This document shows positions 43,678 to 52,400 of a DNA stretch of 64,000 nt, in pieces (position 1 is the first letter of the stretch; each line of letters opens with the position of its first letter). The position numbers and the translations under genes are program-made. The DNA comes from Saprospiraceae bacterium (GTDB lineage Bacteria; Bacteroidota; Bacteroidia; Chitinophagales; Saprospiraceae), in contig JADKFX010000001.1 in assembly GCA_016717265.1 (NCBI GenBank), positions 3,670,501 through 3,734,500 of the forward strand. The letters are read 5' to 3'. The notes under the pieces are model-generated. The model searched no databases, had not been told where the DNA came from, and saw nothing but the letters and a program-made list of their open reading frames with translations.

Positions 43678-46629
43678 ATGCCTTTAAAACTTCCATGGTT
43701 CATTCTGTTCCTAATCTGCTTTGGAACAGTATATTCCCAAAAAATCATTGAAGGTCAGGTCTTTGATGAAAATAATCAAACCTTACCCGGAGCCGTAATT
43801 CGCATATTAAATACTACAAAAGGCACCATTGCAAATGAAAATGGAGTATTTTCTATTGAAGCAGGAATTGGTGCAACACTTGAAATTTCATATACAGGAT
43901 TTGTAATTCAACTTTTAACAGTCTCTGATGAGCGATTTATAAAGATCCAACTAATCGCTTTAAATCAAAAGCTCGACGAAGTAGTTGTTGTGGGTTATGG
44001 TACTGCCAGAAAAAAAGATCTGACGGGTTCATCAACAAATATCAAAGGTTCTGATTTGACGAATATTCCAGCTTTAACTGCAACTCAAGCAATTCAAGGG
44101 AAAGCAGCCGGTGTGCAAGTTATCAATAATGGGGCTCCCGGATCTGCTCCAACCGTGCGGATAAGAGGTACCGGAAGTATTTTAGGGGGTGTAGAACCAC
44201 TTTATGTTGTAGATGGTGTCCTCACTGGAGATATCCGAAATATCAATAATTCTGATATTTTATCAATAGACATATTAAAAGATGCTTCCTCCACTGCAAT
44301 TTATGGGGTAAGAGCTGCTAATGGCGTGGTGGTTATTACCACTAAAACTGGTAAAAAAAATTCCTTAGAAATTAATTACCAGGTGCAAGGAGGAGTGCGG
44401 TTAGTGTCCAATAAAGTAGAAATGGCAAAATCCAATTTGTACGCAATCTATTCTAATGAAGCTGCCGGAGCGTTTGAAATAATTGATAGCGATATTAGCG
44501 CCAAAACAGATTGGTTAAATGAAATTACACGACCTGCTATGAGTCATCAACACCATTTATCTGTGCATGGAGGTGGCGATAAAAACAAATTTTTTATTGG
44601 AGCTGGGTACCTTAAAGAGGAAGGATTATTAATGGGTAGTGATTATGAAAGAATAAATTTAAGAATTAATAATCAAGTTGAATTATCCAACAAAATTAAA
44701 ATTGGAAATACCTTAACTTTATCCCGATTTCTAACCAACAATAAACCAATAAGTGTCTTTACGCAAGCTTATCTTGCATCTCCAATTTATCCAGCAAAAT
44801 TAAATGATCAAAGTTTTGGATTTACAGATAAAAGCAATGTCGGAAATCCTTTAGCAACATTAGCATACACCCATGATAAAAGTTGGGGAGCAAGGATACT
44901 TGGAAGCTTATTTGGTGAATATTCAATCCTGGAATCTTTAAAATTTAATACCAGTTTTGGTTTAGATGCCGCCCATAATACAGGTCAAATATATACGCCT
45001 GTATATCGTGTAAATGGAGTACAAAAAAATGAGCGCAGCAGTTTAAGTATTTTAAAAACAGATCTATATAACTGGGTTTGGGACAATTACGTTAGTTACA
45101 TTCCAACATTAAATAATATTCATTTTTTAAAATTTACTGTTGGCCATTCTGCAGAACGATTTGATGGAAAATTTGTATCTGGTTTGAAAAAAGATATTCC
45201 ACCACAAGAACAATATTGGAGTTTTGATTATGGTGATCCGAATTCTATTGAATCAAAATTTGGCAATGACGGCCAATATGGAAGCCGGGAATCTTATTTC
45301 GGAAGAATTAATTATGCATTTGATGAAAAATATTTACTCAATGCTTCCTTAAGACGCGATGGTGCCTCAAAATTTGCTGCGCGCAATCGGTGGGGCTGGT
45401 TTCCTGCAATTGGACTTGGATGGCAACTTTCAAGAGAAGATTTTTTCAAAAATACTTTAGCAGTTGTGAATGAATTAAAACTTAGAATTAGCTATGGATT
45501 AAATGGAAATGACAATATCAATCCGAGTCAGTTTGCAACTCAATTTCAAGGTGGATTATTAGCACCATTTGGTGATCAACTCCAACCAGGCACAATTCCA
45601 GTAGACATCATTGATCCCGATTTAAAATGGGAAGTCGCAAAAGAATTTGATTTTGGAATCGAAGGATTAGCATTTGACCGGCGTTTAAATTTTGAAATAG
45701 ATCTCTACAACAAACTTGTGAATGACGCCCTCTATATTGTAAAGCTACCTGCAACTACAGGAGATGATGAATATCTTACAAATGCTGCCACTATAAGAAA
45801 TAAAGGAATTGAATTATCCATAGGTTGGACACCTAAAAACAAACATCGATTTACGAATATAATTCAAGCGAATATCACCTTTAATTCAAATAAAGTGGAA
45901 AATATTGGTTTAGGACAAGCCTTATCAGATGGCAGTCTTAATAATGGCTGGCTAGCAACGCAAACGCTTGCTGGTTATGAAATCGGATCTTTCTATGTAT
46001 TCAAAACGGATGGGCTGTTTCAAACACAGACAGAAGTAGATTCTTATCCCCATTTAATTGGTACTCAACCCGGTGATTTTAAAATTCTTGATGTCAATGG
46101 GGATGGAGTAATTGATGCAAAAGATCGCATCCATGAGGATTCGTATCAACCAAAAGTTTATTTTGGTATCTCCAATAATCTTAGTTGGAAAAACTGGAAT
46201 TTGAATATTGATATATACGGTAATCTTGGAAATAAAGTATTCAATGGAAAGAAAACGCAACGATCTTTAGGTTCTAATTTTAATATGGAATATGATGAAG
46301 CAAATAAGCGTTGGCAAGCTTCCAATCCGACAAATGAATATCCAAGGGCGTCCAATAGAAGAAGTGAACCACTTGATTATTATCTTGAATCCGGTAGTTT
46401 TATACGACTCAATAATGTAAGTCTAAGTTATACTTTTAAAAAACAAGATTTTCTAAAAATCAAAACAAAAAATCTTCGTGTATTTTTAACAGCACAAAAT
46501 GCATTTACCTGGAAAAAATATACTGGTTTTACTGCTGAACTTCCAGGCAAACCATTGAATTCTGGAATTGAATTAAATGCATATCCAACAAATGCAGTTT
46601 ATATGATGGGCATTCAAGTCGGTTTTTAA
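43678..46629 (+). CDS. SusC/RagA-type TonB-dependent outer-membrane glycan importer
   Basis: 983 residues: signal peptide (~1-20, ending FGTVYSQ), CarboxypepD-regulatory-like domain (~22-100; GQVFDENNQTLPGAVIR), TonB-box-like DEVVVVGYGTARKKDLTGS, plug (~115-230; LYVVDGV, ILKDASSTAIYGVRAANGV) and a 22-strand barrel to an aromatic end (GIQVGF). This is the import channel of the locus; with SusD it forms a pedal-bin transporter for oligosaccharides. It is followed after 10 bases by susD. A gene-size near 980 residues is usual. The signature loops do not reveal the glycan, which is inferred from the enzymes downstream. Confidence 0.95.
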   Translation: MPLKLPWFILFLICFGTVYSQKIIEGQVFDENNQTLPGAVIRILNTTKGTIANENGVFSIEAGIGATLEISYTGFVIQLLTVSDERFIKIQLIALNQKLDEVVVVGYGTARKKDLTGSSTNIKGSDLTNIPALTATQAIQGKAAGVQVINNGAPGSAPTVRIRGTGSILGGVEPLYVVDGVLTGDIRNINNSDILSIDILKDASSTAIYGVRAANGVVVITTKTGKKNSLEINYQVQGGVRLVSNKVEMAKSNLYAIYSNEAAGAFEIIDSDISAKTDWLNEITRPAMSHQHHLSVHGGGDKNKFFIGAGYLKEEGLLMGSDYERINLRINNQVELSNKIKIGNTLTLSRFLTNNKPISVFTQAYLASPIYPAKLNDQSFGFTDKSNVGNPLATLAYTHDKSWGARILGSLFGEYSILESLKFNTSFGLDAAHNTGQIYTPVYRVNGVQKNERSSLSILKTDLYNWVWDNYVSYIPTLNNIHFLKFTVGHSAERFDGKFVSGLKKDIPPQEQYWSFDYGDPNSIESKFGNDGQYGSRESYFGRINYAFDEKYLLNASLRRDGASKFAARNRWGWFPAIGLGWQLSREDFFKNTLAVVNELKLRISYGLNGNDNINPSQFATQFQGGLLAPFGDQLQPGTIPVDIIDPDLKWEVAKEFDFGIEGLAFDRRLNFEIDLYNKLVNDALYIVKLPATTGDDEYLTNAATIRNKGIELSIGWTPKNKHRFTNIIQANITFNSNKVENIGLGQALSDGSLNNGWLATQTLAGYEIGSFYVFKTDGLFQTQTEVDSYPHLIGTQPGDFKILDVNGDGVIDAKDRIHEDSYQPKVYFGISNNLSWKNWNLNIDIYGNLGNKVFNGKKTQRSLGSNFNMEYDEANKRWQASNPTNEYPRASNRRSEPLDYYLESGSFIRLNNVSLSYTFKKQDFLKIKTKNLRVFLTAQNAFTWKKYTGFTAELPGKPLNSGIELNAYPTNAVYMMGIQVGF

Positions 46630-46639
46630 ATTTAACATT

Positions 46640-48088
46640 ATGAAAAAAATTCTGTATTTTAGTTTCTTGATTTCAATGCTATCTTGCCAACCAGAATTTC
46701 TGGAAGAATCTATTCGAAATCAGAGTCCAATTGATTTTGCAAATAACGGCAATCCTTCAGAAATCGTAACTGCCGTATACAATAATCTCTATACCTGGGA
46801 ACAGCATTCATTTGCCTGGATTGGTATTAGCAGTATTACTTCAGACGATGCAGATAAAGGGAGTGTAGCATCAGATCTTGGTACAGATAAGCATGATTTG
46901 GATAACTGGACATTTACACCAAGTTCTATTTCATTTAATGATATCTGGATTGGAAACTTTAGAGGTATTGCACGCGCCAATCAAGCCTTAAAATATTTAC
47001 CAGAATTTGCTGCCCTTGCACCACAAATAAAATCAAGATATATTGCCGAAGTTAAGTTTCTAAGAGCCTATCATTATTTTAATTTGGTACGAATGTTTGG
47101 AGGCGTACCAAAATTAGAAAAAGTGCCTATTTCTCCTGAAGAAATTGCAAGCGCAAATGTGCGTTCTACCAGAGAAGAAATATATTCTTTAATTGAAGCA
47201 GATCTTCAAGAAGCTTCCGCCATCCTTCCAAATTCTTATACTAGTGCTGATTTGGGGAGACCCACGAAGTGGTCTGCCAAAGGGCTATTAGCAAAGGTTT
47301 CAATGTATCAAAAAAAATGGTTAAATGTGATCTCTAATTGTGACGAAATTATTCGTTCACAACAATTTGATTTATTGGATGATTATGCAAAAATCTGGAG
47401 GGAAGTTGGAGAATTTTCTACTGAGTCTTTATGGGAAATAAATGCAAAAGGGGATGACCCTTCAAAAGGAATACAACAATATAATGAAGTCCAAAGTCCA
47501 CGAGGAGGATCTAATGATCGCGGTTGGGGATTTAATGTTCCAAGTCAAAATTTAATCCAATCTTATGAACTCAATGACAAACGAAAAGCGGCAACCATAT
47601 TAAATGTTCCACAAACTACCTGGGATGGAAGTTATACAACCGAAGGCACTGTAGGGCCATTTTATAATTACAAAGCATTTGTAAGCAGAACACAGGAAAC
47701 CTGGAATGGTAATAATTCTCAGACAAATAAAAACCTTCGAATACTTCGATATGCTGAAATTTTATTGATGAAAGCAGAAGCAGAAAATGAAATGGGGAAT
47801 TCTATGGAAGCCTTGATTTCTTTAAATTTAGTTCGAAAACGTGCAGGCCTGCAAGACACTAGTGCACAGCTTCAAAATGAGATTCAACAACTTATTTGGA
47901 ATGAACGGAGAATTGAATTAGCCTTTGAACATGATCGTACTTTTGATCTTAGAAGACAAGGGCGCGCTGGAGTCGTTTTGAGAGCTCATGGTAAAAATTA
48001 TATTGATGGTAAACATGATTTATTTCCAATTCCACAAATACAAATTGATTTAAGCAATGGAAAATTAATTCAAAACCCTCTTTATTAA
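46640..48088 (+). CDS. SusD/RagB-type glycan-binding lipoprotein
   Basis: 482 residues. Lipobox FLISMLSC places the lipid at Cys16 and the following QPEFLEES is acidic. The SusD-like TPR superhelix starts at NNGNPSEIVTAVYNNLYTWE, with RYIAEVKFLRAYHYFNLVRM as the hallmark N-terminal helix pair and ILRYAEILLMKAEAENEMG plus NERRIELAFEHDRTFDLRR as the C-terminal hallmark. It acts as the lid of the SusC channel on the cell surface. Confidence 0.95.
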   Translation: MKKILYFSFLISMLSCQPEFLEESIRNQSPIDFANNGNPSEIVTAVYNNLYTWEQHSFAWIGISSITSDDADKGSVASDLGTDKHDLDNWTFTPSSISFNDIWIGNFRGIARANQALKYLPEFAALAPQIKSRYIAEVKFLRAYHYFNLVRMFGGVPKLEKVPISPEEIASANVRSTREEIYSLIEADLQEASAILPNSYTSADLGRPTKWSAKGLLAKVSMYQKKWLNVISNCDEIIRSQQFDLLDDYAKIWREVGEFSTESLWEINAKGDDPSKGIQQYNEVQSPRGGSNDRGWGFNVPSQNLIQSYELNDKRKAATILNVPQTTWDGSYTTEGTVGPFYNYKAFVSRTQETWNGNNSQTNKNLRILRYAEILLMKAEAENEMGNSMEALISLNLVRKRAGLQDTSAQLQNEIQQLIWNERRIELAFEHDRTFDLRRQGRAGVVLRAHGKNYIDGKHDLFPIPQIQIDLSNGKLIQNPLY

Positions 48089-48199
48089 GTGCATTAAATC
48101 CAGCTGCTTTTTATTATTTTAGTTTTTATATTCTTTCGTATTTCAAAATTTATTTGCGCTATTTGATCAACTGATAAGAAAAAGGATTCCAAGTTTCCT

Positions 48200-49561
48200 A
48201 TGAAAAATCCAGCATTAAAACATCCAAAAAAACGTTTCAAAATTAATTATTTTATTGCGATTGGAATTGGACTTTGTGTTTTTGTAATCTCGTTTTGTTC
48301 AATTCAATTAAAGCCAGGTTTTATTCCAAAAAAGATGGATGACGATACTTTATTAGAGCTCGTTCAAAGACAGACATTCAGCTATTTTTGGGATTTTGCG
48401 CACCCTGTTAGTGGTCTAAGCAGGGAACGCAGTAATGTGACAGATTATGGCCCAGAAGTAATAACGATTGGTGGTTCTGGTTTTGGTGTAATGTCTATAA
48501 TTGTTGCTACAAATCGAAAATGGATTACCCGAGATACCGCAGTTACACAATTATTGAAAATTTTGCGATTTCTTCAAAAAGCAGATTCCTATCATGGGAT
48601 ATTTCCTCATTGGTTAAATGGTGAAACTGGGAAAGTATTTCCATTTAGCAGCTATGATGATGGTGCAGATTTAGTTGAAACGTCTTATTTATTCCAAGGT
48701 TTACTTTGCGTTCGACAATATTTTAATGCAGAAAATCCAAACGAAATTGAACTCAGAAATCAAATTAATAATTTGTGGCATCGGGCAAATTGGAATTGGC
48801 ATACAAACGGGACTAAAGATAGTTTATACTGGCATTGGAGTCCTAAATTTGGTTGGAAAATGAATTTTCCTATTAAAGGGTATAATGAATGTTTAATTAC
48901 TTACATATTAGCAGCTTCATCACCTAGTTTTCCAATTGATCCTAGTCTATACCATAACTGCTGGACAAATAGTTCGTTTTTTAAAAATGGAAAATCTTTT
49001 TACAATTATATATTACCACTAGGGTTTGATTTTGGCGGACCCTTGTTTTTTGCACATTATTCATTTCTTGGGCTTGACCCAAGAGGTCTAAAGGATCGCT
49101 ATTCAAATTATTGGCTCCAAAACCAGAACCACAGTTTGATTAATTTCCAATATTGTCAGGCGAATCCAAAAGCGTTTCCATTGTATGGTTCTACTTGCTG
49201 GGGTTTGACCGCCAGCGATACCCGCAATGGCTATTCGGCACATTCACCTACCAATGACCTTGGTGTCATTTCCCCAACAGCTGCATTGTCTTCATTTCCT
49301 TACACTCCGAAAGAATCTATGGATGCACTTCGATTTTTCTATTATAAACTTGGAAATCAACTTTGGAGTCCTTTTGGATTTAAAGATGCATTTAGTACAG
49401 ACCTTACATGGATAGCTGAATCTCATCTTGCGATTGACCAAGGACCGATCATCATTATGATAGAGAATTATCGAACAGCTTTACTTTGGGATCTGTTTAT
49501 GAGTTGCCCTGAAATACAAAACGGACTTAAAACGTTAAATTTTACCAGAGATTCTATATAA
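48200..49561 (+). CDS. GH144 endo-beta-1,2-glucanase (copy 1)
   Basis: 453 residues: N-terminal membrane or signal segment (~15-35), then a single (alpha/alpha)6-barrel glucoamylase-like (PF10091-type) domain. Blocks typical of GH144: SYFWDFAHPVSGLSRER, TIGGSGFGVMSIIVATNR, FPHWLNGETG, GPLFFAHYSFLGLDPRGLKD, STCWGLTASD, LAIDQGPIIIMIENYRTA. Glu160 (DLVETSY) and Glu230 (GYNECL) are 70 residues apart, close to the spacing of the two glutamates reported as essential in Chitinophaga CpSGL (recalled, not checked). It cleaves linear beta-1,2-glucan to short oligosaccharides. The -1 residue before the Cys of the leader is Phe, so it is probably not a lipoprotein and may be periplasmic. Confidence 0.88.
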   Translation: MKNPALKHPKKRFKINYFIAIGIGLCVFVISFCSIQLKPGFIPKKMDDDTLLELVQRQTFSYFWDFAHPVSGLSRERSNVTDYGPEVITIGGSGFGVMSIIVATNRKWITRDTAVTQLLKILRFLQKADSYHGIFPHWLNGETGKVFPFSSYDDGADLVETSYLFQGLLCVRQYFNAENPNEIELRNQINNLWHRANWNWHTNGTKDSLYWHWSPKFGWKMNFPIKGYNECLITYILAASSPSFPIDPSLYHNCWTNSSFFKNGKSFYNYILPLGFDFGGPLFFAHYSFLGLDPRGLKDRYSNYWLQNQNHSLINFQYCQANPKAFPLYGSTCWGLTASDTRNGYSAHSPTNDLGVISPTAALSSFPYTPKESMDALRFFYYKLGNQLWSPFGFKDAFSTDLTWIAESHLAIDQGPIIIMIENYRTALLWDLFMSCPEIQNGLKTLNFTRDSI

Positions 49562-49589
49562 TACAACTAAATTGGTATTCAATTTGTCT

Positions 49590-49597
49590 TAACTTTG
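49590..49597 (+). promoter_or_regulatory. -7 element TAACTTTG upstream of the LamG lipoprotein
   Basis: Exact TAnnTTTG, 29 bases upstream of ATG 49627; suggests the lipoprotein gene can be transcribed on its own. Confidence 0.45.
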
Positions 49598-49626
49598 TAG
49601 AAACCCATTTTAAAACAATATAAATT

Positions 49627-50496
49627 ATGATAAAATTAAAAACAAGTAAATTATTAATCCTGGCATTAACCGCTATGATTTTTATTAATTGCAGTGACAA
49701 TGATGATGCTAGTTTGCCACCAATCGGGGGTTATAACAAAGCAGATGACGTTGCTTCAGCAAATTTGGTTGCCTATTTTGCGTTTAATGGAAATGGTATT
49801 GAATCCAAATCTAATGCTTCTCCAAGTAATTCTGTGAATAGTTCATTTGCTGCAGGCAAAAAAGGACAAGCATTGAGTTTGAATAAAGGGTATTTACTTT
49901 ACAACGAAATCGCAGCATTGAATAATTTACCAAGTTATTCTGTATCTGCGTGGATTAATATTTCAAATAATAAAATATCGGCTACGCCTATATTCTCTCT
50001 TGCAAGACCAGGCGAATGGGCTGGTAATATTAACTTAATGTGTGAGACTGCTTGGTTTCCTGCATCTAGTGACACTTTAGTTGTAAAAGGATTAAATGTA
50101 TCTAAAGTTGGGGTTGATTTTTCATGGCAGGACACCAGAAATGAGCCTTCTAAAGGCGGCGTTCAGGCGTTCTCTGGAGCTGGAAAATGGACTCAAGCGA
50201 TCATTGTTTGGGATGCTGTTGCAAGCACCTTTAAAGCATATGGTAATGGCGTTAAAATTTCTAATCCAGATTGGGAATTAAGACTTCATAACAACAACCC
50301 GATTGGCGGATTAGTATTTTCTTTACCAACTCGAGTAGTCATTGGAGCTTATGGAACAAATGCAGGTTTAGGAGGTACTGAAGAAGCTTGGCAAGTGCCT
50401 TTAACTGGATCCGTAGACGAAGTAAGAGTCTTCAATAAAGCATTGACAGATGCCGAAATCGATGCACTTTATAAATTAGAAAATGCAGGACGGTAA
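49627..50496 (+). CDS. LamG/concanavalin-like lipoprotein, putative surface glycan-binding protein
   Basis: 289 residues. Lipobox ALTAMIFINC, then CSDNDDAS, an acidic stretch resembling the Bacteroidota lipoprotein export signal, so surface exposure is likely. Residues ~45-285 form one jelly-roll LamG-like domain (ANLVAYFAFNGNGIESKSN; LPSYSVSAWINISNN; VPLTGSVDEVRVFNKALTDAE). It has no hydrolase motif. Its place between two GH144 genes in a SusCD locus fits a surface glycan-binding protein. It has its own -7 element and a strong terminator after it, so it may be expressed independently. Confidence 0.82.
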   Translation: MIKLKTSKLLILALTAMIFINCSDNDDASLPPIGGYNKADDVASANLVAYFAFNGNGIESKSNASPSNSVNSSFAAGKKGQALSLNKGYLLYNEIAALNNLPSYSVSAWINISNNKISATPIFSLARPGEWAGNINLMCETAWFPASSDTLVVKGLNVSKVGVDFSWQDTRNEPSKGGVQAFSGAGKWTQAIIVWDAVASTFKAYGNGVKISNPDWELRLHNNNPIGGLVFSLPTRVVIGAYGTNAGLGGTEEAWQVPLTGSVDEVRVFNKALTDAEIDALYKLENAGR

Positions 50497-50517
50497 AACA
50501 TAATTGTAAATTAAAAT

Positions 50518-50554
50518 AAAAAAGAGCTTGCTTAAAATAAACAAGCTCTTTTTT
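50518..50554 (+). terminator. Intrinsic terminator inside the glucan locus
   Basis: AAAAAAGAGCTTG / CAAGCTCTTTTTT, a perfect 13-bp stem with an 11-base loop, 20 bases after the LamG gene stop. Confidence 0.88.
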
Positions 50555-50621
50555 ATTTTAATGATTCTCCATCAAATTGTACATTCAACTTTCTTAAAAT
50601 TAACTATCTCTGAATCCTGTG

Positions 50622-52352
50622 ATGAACACAATTTCTATAAAGTATTTTTTCAAAAGTAACACAAATAAAATGACTTTCTGTTGGGGTTTACACGAGGCTT
50701 ATAGATCCCTATTCTTATTTCTTTCTGTATTTATAAATGCATGTGATTCAACGAATGACTTAACAAATCCACCAACAAGCTTAAATCTAGAATTAATAGA
50801 TTGTTATGCAGATCAGAAATCCTTAAATAAACTCGTATTTGATGTCAATTTAAATACCACATTGAGATTGGTTTTTTCTGAAGCATTAGATAGTTCTAGT
50901 GTTAAAAATAATCTTTATATTTGGAAAGATAATCGGATCGCAACCTCGTATCAATTTAATTTAACAGAAAGTGACTCTGTGCTTATTGTAAAATTTGATT
51001 CCTCATTAATACCATTTTCAAAATATTTTATAGATATTAGAAAAAACCTAAGCGCTACAACAAAACATATTTTGTATTCAGATCTTAGCAGGTCATTTAT
51101 TACTTCACCAGATACAACAGATAAATTTAACCGATTAGATATACAAACCCTCTTGGACACGATACAACAAGCAAGTTTTAGATATTTTTGGGATTTTGCT
51201 CATCCTGTTAGTGGACTTATTAGAGAGCGAAATACATCTGCCGATATAGTAACCACAGGTGGTAGTGGATTTGGTATTATGGGTATTGTGATTGCAACAG
51301 AGCGTGGTTGGATTAGTCGATCCGAAGTCGTTGATCGCATCCTTAAAATCATGAATTTTATTGAAACTAAAGTACAAAAATATCATGGTGTTTTGCCCCA
51401 TTGGTTAAATGGTTCAAGTGGAACCATCATTCCATTCAGTACAAATGATAATGGTGGTGACCTCGTAGAAACATCTTATTTTGTTGCTGGACTCTTGACT
51501 GCAAGGCAATATTTTAACTCCAATGACATAAAAGAGGAAAGCCTAAGAACTACGATAAATAAATTTTATGATGAAGTTGAATGGGATTGGTATCAAAAAA
51601 ATGGACAGAATGCATTATACTGGCATTGGAGTCCAGATAAACAATGGATCCTGAATTTTCAAATTCAAGGCTGGAATGAAGCACTCATTGTTTATATTCT
51701 GGCTGCTTCTTCAAACACACATGCAATTCAAGCGGATGTGTATCATGAATCTTGGGCAAGAAATGGAAAAATAAAAAATGGAAATTCTTATTTTCAAATA
51801 GAGCTTCCATTGGGCCCACCTAATGGAGGACCCTTGTTTTTCTCACATTATTCATTTCTAGGAATAGATCCAATGGGATTAAAAGATCGGTATGCTGATT
51901 ATGAATTACAAGTAACCAACCACAGTCTTATAAATTACAAATACTGCATATCAAATCCTAGAGGATATTATGGTTATAGTTCTTCATGCTGGGGATTGAC
52001 AGCAAGTGATGTGCCCGGTGGATATTCTGCAAATGAGCCAAATAATGACAAAGGTGTTATTTCACCAACAGCCGCAATTTCTTCTATTCCTTTCACACCC
52101 AATGAATCAAAGCAAGCACTAGAATTTTTTTATTATAAATGGGGAAATCGCTTGTGGAATAATTTTGGTTTCATAGATGCATTTAGTTTACACCATTATT
52201 GGTTTGCACAATCCACGCTCGCCATTGATCAAGGTCCAATTTTAATTATGATAGAAAATCACAGAAGCAAATTAATTTGGAATCAATTCATGAGCTGTAA
52301 TGAAATAAAACGAGGCATGGAATCATTAGGCTTTTCAAGTCCACATTTTTAA
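50622..52352 (+). CDS. GH144 endo-beta-1,2-glucanase (copy 2), Ig-like domain lipoprotein
   Basis: 576 residues from ATG 50622 (ATG 50670 would give a more usual lipoprotein leader). Lipobox VFINAC followed by DSTND indicates a lipoprotein. An Ig-like SbsA/Big_5 domain (~50-165; LRLVFSEALDSSSVKNNLYI) precedes the GH144 barrel (~175-575): FRYFWDFAHPVSGLIRER, TGGSGFGIMGIVIAT, FFSHYSFLGIDPMGLKDR, AIDQGPILIMIENHRS. Catalytic-candidate glutamates Glu283 (LVETSY) and Glu353 (WNEALI) are again 70 residues apart. The lipid anchor suggests this copy is the surface enzyme that makes fragments for SusCD, with copy 1 acting inside. Confidence 0.9.
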   Translation: MNTISIKYFFKSNTNKMTFCWGLHEAYRSLFLFLSVFINACDSTNDLTNPPTSLNLELIDCYADQKSLNKLVFDVNLNTTLRLVFSEALDSSSVKNNLYIWKDNRIATSYQFNLTESDSVLIVKFDSSLIPFSKYFIDIRKNLSATTKHILYSDLSRSFITSPDTTDKFNRLDIQTLLDTIQQASFRYFWDFAHPVSGLIRERNTSADIVTTGGSGFGIMGIVIATERGWISRSEVVDRILKIMNFIETKVQKYHGVLPHWLNGSSGTIIPFSTNDNGGDLVETSYFVAGLLTARQYFNSNDIKEESLRTTINKFYDEVEWDWYQKNGQNALYWHWSPDKQWILNFQIQGWNEALIVYILAASSNTHAIQADVYHESWARNGKIKNGNSYFQIELPLGPPNGGPLFFSHYSFLGIDPMGLKDRYADYELQVTNHSLINYKYCISNPRGYYGYSSSCWGLTASDVPGGYSANEPNNDKGVISPTAAISSIPFTPNESKQALEFFYYKWGNRLWNNFGFIDAFSLHHYWFAQSTLAIDQGPILIMIENHRSKLIWNQFMSCNEIKRGMESLGFSSPHF

Positions 52353-52400
52353 TCTTACATGGACTTCAATAAATTTAATTAACTTGAGCATTTTGAAATA

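Noticed and set aside
43678..46629. Possible GH144 locus as a starch (Sus) locus because of SusB-like GH97
   Set aside because: There is no GH13 and two GH144 enzymes plus GH3 are present; starch is less likely than a beta-1,2-linked glucan.
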